Part shown: piece after piece, positions 38,909 through 49,140 of the stretch
Position numbering within the stretch: position 1 is the stretch's first letter
How the letters are laid out: the number at the start of each line of letters is the position of its first letter
From: Melanocharis versteri
Taxonomy: Eukaryota; Chordata; Aves; Passeriformes; Melanocharitidae
NCBI GenBank assembly: GCA_013397845.1
Contig: VZTG01009131.1
Location: 67,297 to 131,296 of the forward strand
Length of the DNA: 64,000 nucleotides
Direction: 5' to 3'
Notes under the pieces: generated by a model
What the model saw: only the letters and a program-made list of their open reading frames with translations
Told to the model about the DNA's origin: nothing
The model's database searches: none
Made by a program: the position numbers and the translations under genes

Positions 38909-39566
38909 TTTTAGAATCAGAGATTAGTTTGGGTTGAAAGGGACTTTTAAAGGTCATCTATTCCAACCATTTTGCAATGAGCAGGGACAGCTTCAACTAG
39001 ATCAAGTTGCTTGGAGCCCTGTCCAACCTGATCTAGAATGTTAGCAGGGATGGAGGATTACCACCGCTCTGGACAACTTGTTCCTGTGTTGCACCAAGCC
39101 CTGAAAAAAAAAAATTCTTATATCTAGTCTCAATCTATGCTCTACTAGTTTAAAACCATCACCCCCTTGTCCTATTGCTATGGGCCCTGCGAAAAAGTCT
39201 GTGCCCTTCTTTCTTATAAGCCCCCAATGAGTATAGGAATGTTGCTATGAGGTCTCCCCAGAGTCTTCACTTCCAGGCTGAACAATCCCAAGTCTCCCAG
39301 CCTGTCTCCATGAGGGAGGTACTCCAGCTCTCTGATCAGCCTCATGGCCTCATTTGTACCTGCTTCAAGAGGTCCATGTCTTTTCTGTGCTGAAGACTCC
39401 AAATGCAGCACTGCAGGTGGAGTCTCCCCAGAGCAGAGGAGCAGAATCCCCTCCCTCAGCCTGCTGGCCACTTGTGATGCAGCCCAGGAGGTAGTTGGCT
39501 TTCCGGGCTACAAGTTCAATTGCAAGGACCTTGTACTTATGATTAGCCACGTGTTGAACAGTGTTA
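38909..39566 (-). mobile_element. CR1 retrotransposon, minus strand, 3' portion (copy 3)
   Basis: It starts with 'tagaatcagagattagtttgg' and 'ggtcatctattccaacc', then 'caatgagcagggacagcttc', 'gagccctgtccaacctgat', 'cccttgtcctattgctatg', 'aggtctccccagagtcttc' and 'cagcccaggaggtagttgg'. This 3'UTR differs from copies 1 and 2 (the 'gagcagggac' type), so it belongs to another subfamily. It is more diverged, with a lengthened A run near 39,104. It lies about 150 bp from copy 2 in the same orientation. Confidence 0.9.
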
Positions 39567-41060
39567 TTCTATAAAAGGGATGCTACCAGCTCACTAACTA
39601 TGGAGATCAGACACACTGGTCAGTAACTCCCAGGTCACCCTCTGGAACTGAATTTATGGGCAGCACTTACACAGACAACCCACCAGCTTCCTGATAGGAT
39701 GGGATGTAGCAGGAGCAGCACAGCTTCTCGATACTCACTCCAGGCTGATTTATTTTCTCTGACCTACCTGCTGAAAAACAAAAAAACAACACTAATACAA
39801 AACATAATAAAAAGAAAAAAAACACACCACCACCATCACACACATAGGAAGAAACTCCTGTGAGAGATCTTCCCAGCACCTTCAGCAGCAGAGATGGACA
39901 CAAACAATTCACTGACCATCTCTGCCCCAGGTTTTCCTCTGAGCACCCCCAGTAATGCTACTGTTGTCAAGCAGTCCAACTGATTTCCTGGGTTTGATAT
40001 ACTAAGGAACTTTTTGTCAACAGCTTGAGCATCTTTTATAAGGCACTTTTATAATTCTTCATGGGATTTTTAATTTCCTGTTTGTGTTTGACCTGCCATG
40101 TTTTAAGGACTTTCCTCTACTCCTCATTTGAACAGGCTTTCCTGTTTTCAGCAGCTGGCCATTTTGCTACAGTACCCTCCACTGATGTTTCTATCTAGTG
40201 AGGTAAGCTCCTGAGGATGATTTTGTATTCTCATTTTTTACTGTGGGGAGACATATGTGGGGGCTTCTAGTAACTTTATTAGAACAACTGTGTTATTAAT
40301 AGCCCTCAGGGTGCTTACAGACCTCTTAGATTAATTCTTTAAGGATTTGTTGACCAGTTGTCTCATTGTTCTTCAGATCCTGTACTTAAAATCAAATAAG
40401 CATGTGCTGCATGTGTTTATTCTGCTCTCTTCAGCTATAGAGCTCAATGTAATCTTATCAAGGTCACGAATTACCAAGCAGCTCCAGTGCACCACCCAGG
40501 AGCACATCCAGAGTAACATCCTTCTGGATGCACCAGGTGTTCTGGGAAGCAGCCACTTTGCACATCTGGATGCATCCTCTCTTTTCCCCATCACGATAAG
40601 GCACCAATCCAGTCTCTACAGCGTACCTGTTGAAATGTCTCGCTGTTGCTGCCTGTACTGAATTTGCAGCTTCTCTACTCTCATTTCACATTTCCTGAGC
40701 ACTATTACAGGTCCGAGCAGGGGGCTGGTAACACAATCTTAGCACTGCATTTTCATTAGAGCACAAGATTTCTTCTCACAGTGGTTCCGTGGACCTGCTC
40801 TTCTCCCATAATATTTTTTTATGCTGTTGTGCTTTACAAAATGCTTCCTGTACAGCACCACTCCATTATAACTGTATGTTGGTCTCATCTTTCCTATAAA
40901 GCTGATGTAGCCTGGCAGCATTGATTACCCTCCTTCCACCAGGTCTGTTTCCCAAAGTTATCATTTCACATCAGTCAAATTCACTCCTCCTACATTAGAG
41001 GCCTTAAAGCTGGTGGGACAGCACTCAAGTTTTTCTTTTCCTTCATCTCTTCTTACTGCT
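39567..41060 (-). mobile_element. Probable decayed CR1 ORF2 (RT/endonuclease), continuing copy 3
   Basis: Read in plus orientation, the order of landmarks resembles the reverse complement of avian CR1 ORF2 as I remember it: 'ggagatcagacacactggtc' followed by 'agtaactcccaggtc' (RT part); 'ggactttcctctactcctca'; 'agctcaatgtaatcttatca' followed by 'aggtcacgaattaccaagca'; 'tttcctataaagctgatgta' (endonuclease part); 'ctacattagaggcctta'. Between these, divergence and indels are heavy and no reverse-transcriptase motif survives in frame. If right, copy 3 was about 2.1 kb or longer. The 5' boundary is uncertain, and the match is from memory rather than alignment. Confidence 0.42.
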
Positions 41061-41134
41061 TGTTAAGTGGCATTGCAGATATTCTGAGAGGACTCCCTTT
41101 CTTCTTACAGCGTGCTCTTCTTTGCCCCTTACAG

Positions 41135-41400
41135 GTTTGTTTGGTGCACCTCTGAAAGCCAGCCATGCTCCCATGGCAACCTCTGACATTCCTACCCCTG
41201 AAGACTACCTGAGCTACCTGAGCACCTCACTGCAGGGAGGCACTACAGCAGCAGCTGCACCTGAGCAATCAGGCCACTCTTTCCTAACAGGCGCTTCCCC
41301 ACCCAAAACTTGCATCCTCCTCAGCAGAGCAGAGGCTGCTGCCATGGTGGAGGCTTCACCTGCAGCCTTGCTGGAGTCCCACTGCTTTGTGCACAGCTAA
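41135..41400 (+). other. Open segment behind an acceptor-like site, terminal-exon-like
   Basis: A pyrimidine-rich acceptor (TGCTCTTCTTTGCCCCTTACAG) precedes a frame that stays open for about 88 codons to TAA at 41,398. Within it is an ATG in good context (CCCATGGCAACC). The product is rich in Ala, Ser, Leu and Thr, with no recognised domain. It could be the last exon of an unknown transcript, but no polyadenylation signal or upstream partner was established, and the frame is short enough to be chance. Confidence 0.15.
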
Positions 41401-41402
41401 TT

Positions 41403-41440
41403 GGAAGTCACACACACAGGGGGAAGTCACACACACAGGG
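41403..41440. repeat. Perfect 19-bp tandem duplication
   Basis: 'ggaagtcacacacacaggg' occurs twice with no spacer (41,403-41,421 and 41,422-41,440). The two copies are identical, implying a recent event. The internal CA run may have promoted slippage. Confidence 0.97.
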
Positions 41441-44400
41441 CAGCTCTACGAGGCTGTATCACTAGTGTTGGAAACAAGTCATTGGAAACAAAGCAGACAA
41501 GAAGAACAAAGAAGAAAAACCACTGAATGGGCAAGGTCAGGCTATATGAAATCAGTCCCGATACCACTATTTCAATTTAAGTAATATTCATCACCTCATC
41601 AGCACAACCCTGCCTGCATTCTGCACTCCTCCCTCAGCAACATCCATCTGTCAAATTATGCACTCCTTGCTGAGACCAGGATATTATGGCTGCAAGAAAG
41701 CATTTAGCCCATCATGGTTGCTACTGCAAAGTAATAAATAATACTTAAGGGAAAGGAAAAAGAAAGTATGAGGGGGTTTTTTTAATTCCATTTGACTGAG
41801 TTGATGGCCTTCACCTCTTAATGTTATGTTATTATTGCTTCAGTAGGAAGACATTTAGCTTCTAAGTGTGTTTGAGACATCTGTGAATGACTCATTATCA
41901 CTTTCTTTTCTTAGAAAAGATTGGCTTCTGGCTCAACTCCAAAACAAAAACTGATTGAAACACCTGGACACCAGAACCATACTGTTGTGACTACTGATCC
42001 ATCTGCAAAACAGCCTGGCTACCTGCTTCATCCAGGATAGTTCAACAGGGAGATACTCTTCATGCTTCCTATGGCTATGCATCCCTCACGCAGAGACAAG
42101 GGGTAAATTGTTTGTTAGCTGCTCACTAAAATCCCTTGGTTTCTATCAAAGCATTTTGGAAATCAACTAATCTGTAAGAGATGTCACAGGTGCAGGCCAG
42201 GTGTTGCAGTGTATCAGAAAAGGAACTAGAAACAGAGGTTTTAGCAAATGAACAGGGACTTTGACAGTAGCAATTTAGTTTCATTGGGAGACATTTGCTT
42301 ATTGACTTGGTTTATCAGTTTATTTCACTACTTATTGAATTCTGATTGCAATAAAGGCACCTGAAGAACTTTAAAATATTTTTTAAATTGGTCTGCATGA
42401 CATAATTGATAACCAGAATTTATCTAGAAAGACAAACTGTCTTGATTGGCTGTCTACTCAGTTACAAGCTGAATAATCAAATTGGTTCAAAATAGCTTTG
42501 TCTTGTCAAAATCACCAAAATATAGAATGAAAACAGACACTACATGCAACTTTTAAATTTTTTCTCTTTTCCCCCTAATAATTAAAGGGTTTGATATTCC
42601 AATAGCTGTTCTGCTGTTGCTTGTAGTAAAATGGTTTGAAGTTATTCTAAAGTCTCTCTCCATATGTAGACAAGTATTTCCATGATATAACACTACCATT
42701 AAAAAAAAAAAACTACAACCAGCAATTCATTTTTATTTCTCACAATGGACAAAAGTATTTCACACTGGCAATATCTTGTTATCCCCAGCTGAGATCAGTT
42801 AATGCCAAAAGTATTTTTCCATAAAAAGAAGAATTTATAGGAAACATTTGCTTTTGGTTTGAGAAGTTAAATGCTCTGCTTGCATTTAAGTCTCGCATTA
42901 AGTCTTGAGTTAAACATTTTCAACAACTTCACTATTTCTAACTTCTAAAGCAAAATAGGTTGTGACTTGAGAATTTCCTCTCTGGGGTACCAGGCTCAAG
43001 GATTACATTTAGAAGTTCCGCCTGCTGAGTTAATAGGGAAATCCCAGTTCTCAGTCCAAGGTATCAGAAGTATGGAAAAACATTAAATAGGAGAAAAAAT
43101 ATTATTAATAATCAATACACTAATCCATTACCCATAAGTATTAGAAGATCAGTACAAGCCAGCTGTATACCTGACTAAAGTTAAACTCTGCATTTTGCAA
43201 TGATGTGTTTGAAGTGATAACGCAAAGAGGGAAAGGATTGTTATGAACACAAAGTGCTAATCTGCTGCCTAAGTATTACTGAACCTCTCCCCTAACACTT
43301 AATCTAAAATGCTTCCAGCTCTTAAATTCACCTTCCAAAACCAGTAGGAGGTTAAAGCAGGACCCAATGGGAGGTTACATTTATTTAATATTCAGTCCTT
43401 TCTCAGATGAAATATTGCAGTCTGTCCTCACAGGTATTTGTCAAACCATTAAAGTAATGGCTTATAACTATAACTTGAAATAGTAGTTCTATTTGTAACT
43501 ACCATTGACAAAGGATAAGCAAAGTGCATTAATTTTCTTTGAAAAATACCCAAACCCTTTGCTGTAGTGCACTGAGGGAATGTGCCCCATTAACTAGTTC
43601 AGAGCCTTAAGCTGAGGCAATGCTAGTAAATATTGTTTAGCTAAAAGGAACCTGCATCCCTCTAAGACCTTCTCCAGCACTACCCTTCATGCCTTACAGC
43701 TCTGCAGTTCACTGCAGATGCGTCCTACGAGCTCTCTGACACAAGTTCTGTTCCTGTACCTTCACATATTAACAGTACCAGTAATGATAATATTCATAAC
43801 TAGATCTAGAAACTGGCTTTTTTATACCAGCCAAGACATTTGACATATATTATTGTACTTACATTTTTCTAGTACCCATTAGAAATATCATCAGAAAGAA
43901 GCAGTAATAACACAACAAAATCCTCAGAACCATCAAACAGGACCTATCACAGAAACCTCTTCTGTGCAATTTTCATGACATGCAATGTGTACAGCTTCCC
44001 TTGACTCTGCAGATCTCAATTTAAAATCTGCACTTATGCACTGTGATAAATTTCTAGAAGTTTAATTTTTACCTTTGCCTCTGTATTTTGCTAAGGAGAA
44101 TTTTAAGAACTAGAGAACAATATATTTATCTTGTTCAAATAGGAAACTTAAGTGTGACAAGTGTGGCCAGGCAGTTTTGATTTGTGTTAAAAATTTTTCA
44201 TTTATACATCACTCTAAGTGACAGTGGATAAAAGAGCAATGATCAGTACTTGTTGCTACCACTTTGAAAGCTATTCTTTAATTAAAAGCAAATTTGATTT
44301 GCAACACTGCCTTTTATTGAGAACACCCAGTTCATGAATTTTTTTTTTCAATCCTGTTAAAAAAGTCCACAAATCTAGTACTTTTGCAATTTTGCAGTCA

Positions 44401-46056
44401 AGAAATAACTACTGATAAGAATAATATATAGACTTTGTCACTTTGTTTTGATTCTGCAACAGCTTTTACCGAAGAAAATGTGTTTGCTCTAATTTAGGTT
44501 TTTGTTTTAAAAAAAAAAAGGTTTAAAACTTGAAGCCAGCAGTGTCCCTTCATTTTCACAATGAACACAACCAGGGCACAGCTTTGGGCCCTGCCAGCTG
44601 TCAGGCTTCTGCCACCCCCACTGGATGGGGGTGGTGCCTTCAAAACACCTGCAGCTGCAGTCCACATGCAAAGGACAGATAAAAAATTCTCAGCTTCCTA
44701 AGCGAGACGTTCTTTCCTTTGCTCCCAGCCATGACTGAGGTGAAGCTATACCCTATACAGCTGACAATTACGTTACTTTTTTCTCAGATCAGTCCCTCTT
44801 AAAAAGACTTTCCTGTTACTGCATCCCGTTATACTCACTATGAACATCTGCATATCCAGCTGCTACTTTTACTATTGTCTAAACTCCAGAATTCTTAACA
44901 TATTTTTCCTTTTTATTTTTTTAATAAAAAGCTACATTTAAGGTATGAAACACCTATAATTACATTTTATGCATAGTTAATTAATTATGATGGTTAATTA
45001 CAGCCTTCTCAGCAGAAAAATGCTACTGAAGACCACAGCTGTGTTACATCATTACATACGTAGACACACAGCCAGGCAGACAAACTGACTCTCAACCACC
45101 GCTTCCCACATAAACTTTTAGCCCTTTATTTCTTTTCATATCTCCCAAAACTGTGAAGTCAACAACATTAAAATGCTACAGGCACAAATACAGCATCTGT
45201 GCCAAATCCAGACACATCCATTTTCACCAGCTACCAGCGACTTTACGATGAGTTTATGAAATAACAGCAACAGCTGATGACTCCTCTGCTCCCATCCCAG
45301 CACCAGGCAGCCAAAGGAGCCATTGGCAGATGAAAACCACCACAGTGTTGCTCAAGAGGCCTCAAAACAGGGACATCACTGCTTGTTGCCTGGCCCTAGT
45401 TTGCACCTTGCTGCTCTGCCTCAAGAAGCACCGTGGGTCCTAAATGGGTCCTCTCTGTTCCTCTTAATGACTTTTGACAGCAAAAATCAAGTGGGAAACA
45501 CTAACACTGAGGAAGACATCCTGTAAAATTTCCAAGGATGCCAAGAGCCGCCCAGATGTCAGAGCAGCTGGCTAAGGCAGGGAATGGCTGCCCTGTAGAG
45601 TACAAGGCCCTGGAAGCACAGTCAAAAGCAGAGCTCCTCAGAGGTGCACAGCACACCGGCAGCATAAGGGTTATATATACCGAGGATTCAATTGCTAGTT
45701 TGCTTCTTGGCCTTTGATAACCAGAAACCAAATTGCTTTTCTGTTGCATAAAGTATCTTTCAAATTCAATTGCTTATCTCCTCATTCATTCAAGAAAGGG
45801 AGACCTCAGATTTACAGAAATGAGAGCTCACAATAGAAATATACTACATTAGACACAGAACAGACACCTGAAAAATAATCAAAACACACTCTATTGATTT
45901 TAACCTTCAATATCAAGGTATCTTTCAGCAGTCTCAACTGGATCCAGGCTATAAGAATTTCCAATTATTTGAATATCTGGATACGGGATAAGCATTTAGC
46001 TATCAACACCCACCATAAAACGTATTTTCGGTTGTTATTAGGGCACCATTACTATG
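41441..46056. other. Non-coding AT-rich DNA
   Basis: No gene or interspersed repeat recognised across about 4.6 kb. A12 lies at 42,701-42,712 and A11 at about 44,509-44,519. A homeodomain-motif cluster lies at 44,956-45,003. Frames in 45,300-45,750 are short and unrecognised. Confidence 0.6.
44956..45003. promoter_or_regulatory. Homeodomain-motif cluster, possible enhancer element
   Basis: Within about 50 bp there are 'ataattac', 'atgcat', 'agttaattaattatgatgg' and 'ttaattac', that is, five or more TAAT/ATTA cores and an octamer-like ATGCAT. Paired TAAT cores bind Q50 homeodomain dimers (for example Paired-class). AT-rich DNA yields such motifs by chance, so this is only suggestive. Confidence 0.25.
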
Positions 46057-47110
46057 AGGAATTGACTGCATCGCTGCTTCAGAGCTCGCTGCCGCTGGAG
46101 CGAGAGCAGCTGCTTCCCCAGACACAACGCCCGGTGCCAGGGCAGGCACCCAGAGCAGGGCAGAGCTCCCTGCTCGGCTGCACCAGAGCCTGCCCGCCCA
46201 CGGGCACTGCGCTGGCACGCTGCTCCAGCAGCCCAGGTAACACAGCCTGCACGAGATTTGCTCACCGCGCTGAGGAATTCTGCCTGGGGAAAAGTCACCT
46301 TAATGGCAAAGGCATACGCACAGCTTTGTGTTCCTTGGGTGTTCTGCAGCACCAGCACGATGTCCTCTGCTTCTTAACTTCCAAACTCTGTGATTTTGAA
46401 AAATTGCTGCGAATGAAGAGGGAAACAAGGGTGCGGGTGGTCCCATATAGGATGCAGGGCAGCCTCCACGGGGTCTGGCAGAGCCTGGAGATCCTGTCCT
46501 GGGCACACCACAAGCCCGAGCAAAAGAGGAGCCCTGGGGCACAGGGGCTCTCCACTCCCACCATAAATTCTCTCTTACTGGAAGAGGGAAGAGGAAAAGG
46601 AGGGGAGATCTTTCTCCACAAATACTTCTTCCCAGAAATCCTCTGCCACAGATAATCCAAGGGGAGCATCAGGGTCTGTGTAACACTGACAAGCCCACCT
46701 GGCCCTCCAACGCAGGTGTTCAGAGGCTGGGCTGGCCCTTGCCAGGCCCTGCACCCTGCTGCAGGCCCAGAGGCGTCTCCTGGGAGCAGTGGGCACAAGC
46801 ACTGGCTTCGCAGTGGCACGGAAGCACTTCGTGGCCAGGAGGGCGGCCAGCCTGGGGCAGGGAGCTGCTCTGCACGCCCCAGGTGCAGGGGCTGGGTCAC
46901 TGACCCACTGAAGAGGAGCAGCCATGGCAGCTGCGATCCCACAGAGCTGTCCAATCCATCCTGCACTGTTACAGCGAGATCCCCAGGAGCACAAGGCACG
47001 GCAGCCTCCCGGCCTGGCTGCTGACCAGCAGCTCTTCCCCGCGCCTCCGCGGCAGCGTTGCTGATTACCAACACTAACACCTTGCTCTGGTGCCAGGCGG
47101 TCCCTCCCAG
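46057..47110. other. GC-rich block with long overlapping frames on both strands
   Basis: This block holds the longest open frames of the window: 298 codons on the minus strand (46,295-47,191) and 253 on the plus strand (45,894-46,655), plus several of 100-190 codons. Their overlap means at most one could be real. The minus-strand product is rich in Ala, Gly, Pro, Cys, Trp and Ser, with no signal, transmembrane pattern or domain I recognise. CpGs cluster at 46,070-46,215 and 47,036-47,056. The likeliest explanation is scarcity of stop codons at high GC, perhaps a small CpG island. An unrecognised exon, lncRNA or old GC-rich repeat cannot be excluded. Confidence 0.35.
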
Positions 47111-49109
47111 CACGGCACAGAGCAGGCAAACGCTCCATTCACAAGAAACGGCTGTACAGCACCGAGGAAACGAAAGAGTAAAGCAAAGCATGTTTTCTCC
47201 TTAGGAGGATTGCTTGTTGTGCGCTTGACTTCAGCATTACCAGCAGTGAGGGCTGTTAGTACGGCCTCTCTCCCTTGATCAGTCAGGACAGACAGCCCAG
47301 ATCTGGCAAAACCAAAAATTATATTTAACAGAGCATTATGGTGAAAGACATTATCACAGACTTCCCTGGCTCATTTGCACTGCTGCAGAGTAATACTGCA
47401 AAAATCATGAGTACAGATGCATTTGGCGATTTAAATAAATGAATAAAAATCTTATCTTAATCCTTTGTTTCCTTAGCATTTTCACAAACACCAACCCAGA
47501 GTTTTATGGACTTACTCTAAAAGACTGAACTGTTCATTCAAGTAGCACTTTTCACTATATTAAAAAAAATCTAATATTAAAAAATTTTAAAATTAAAATA
47601 TAAGTAATAATATACAAACATTTTAAAATACTGTATAAAATTCTCATTGGTTGATGTTAATGAAACCCCTGCTAAGGGAGTGCTCTTGATGAAAGGACAG
47701 GCACCACATCTGAATGCAAAATAAAATCCTCTGATTTGTACATAAGCTCTAAATCTACTGACTAACAGACTAAACTTTAAAGGTTACATATAATTCCCCA
47801 AAACAAGCTCCTGATATTCCTCATCACTTTACTTCGACATTCCCAACTTCACCATCAGAGGTACTGATAGCCGCATTCTGTTGCTCATGTGGCAGACCCT
47901 TAAGTCTCTCCAAGCTTTTTGATGTTGGGGGTTTTTTTCCATATCAAGTCAAATATTACTTTCCTACTTGGAACTTCAGTGACCAAGTGAGAGAAACAAG
48001 CACTAGAGCAGATGTCTGGAAAGCACTATCCTACCTCTGCAGCCCCAGGCCACAGACAAAATTCCTTTTGCCTAGAGAATCCACTCTGACTTTCTTACAA
48101 GGTTTTTATCAGGGTTACCTTCAAAATTAACAACTGATGTGAGACAATAAACCTATTTGGAGACAGGCATACTTTTAGGTTTACTCCACTTTACACAAAT
48201 CTTCTGACTGAGGTTTGAACAAAACACCTTGAAAAGCAGACACTAAACAGTTCCAAAATGTAGCTGAAGAGCCTTGACAGACTTCAGCCCCAGACAATTA
48301 CAGCACATGAAGCAGGTCTCCAAAATTCGGGGAAATTTTGATACATTTCTGTCTGTGTCACCTTAACACATACTTACAGCATGCATTAGCTTATCTTGAG
48401 AAAGACTGATATTACACTTTGTATCAGAAACCTTTTCTACCTACTGTCATTATAAGCTGTAAAGTCTAAAAGGATGATTATAAATGAACCTTCTCAAGGT
48501 AAAAGTAATGATATAAATTTTAACAGTTTCACAGTTGCACCTTTATAATCAAAAAAAGAAAGGTACGGTGTCTGACTTCTGTAAATTTAGCTAATTTTAA
48601 ACACTCAAAGTAACTTCTAATAGGTGTCATTATGGAAAAGAAGCCACACATTTCTGTGGGTTCACATTTTCTTATTAGAACAACCCTTTTTAGATAATCC
48701 TTGGAATTTGCCACTGTCATTATTATTTCCCACACTGAACCTAGGAGCAGAAAACCTTTTTAATGCTGCAAAAGGAGTTTGATTACTTTGTATGCCAACT
48801 TACACCTAGAGAGAGTTTGGAAAACAATGATCATAATGTACTAGTAAATAGAGAGGTTTGATGAATATCCTTCTAACAACAGTGAAAAGAACCACATTTT
48901 ATTGTACTCCCATGACACTACCAAGCAGTGGCAGCAATAATCCTTCACCATGCTGTATAATGAAAAAAGCACTACAACTTAAAAAAAAAAATTACAATTC
49001 ACTATAGCTTTCCTTTAGAGTGCTATAAAATGCAACCACATTCACATGACACTGTGTGCGTGTATATATGTGTCTCTTAATAAAGCTTCTCTGAAGGGCA
49101 ATACAGCAT

Positions 49110-49140
49110 GTACCATGGAAACAGGGGTTGCCATGGAAAG
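49110..49140. promoter_or_regulatory. Paired X-box-like motifs
   Basis: GTACCATGGAAAC (49,110-49,122) and GTTGCCATGGAAAG (49,127-49,140) lie in the same orientation 17 bp apart. The second matches the RFX X-box at 5,784 except for its last base; the first is one base short of the 14-bp form. Two near-consensus copies this close together are unlikely by chance, so a distal RFX-bound element is a fair guess. Confidence 0.42.

Noticed and set aside
40152..40202. Plus-strand exon-like segment (TTTCCTGTTTTCAG acceptor, GTGAG|GTAAGCTC donor, open frame)
   Set aside because: It lies inside the probable minus-strand CR1 ORF2 remnant. It is useful as a control: good splice signals plus an open frame arise by chance here.
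46295..47191. 298-codon minus-strand frame as a protein-coding gene
   Set aside because: Overlapped by a long plus-strand frame, biased toward residues encoded by GC-rich codons, with no domain, signal or family similarity I can name. Kept only as a GC-rich block.
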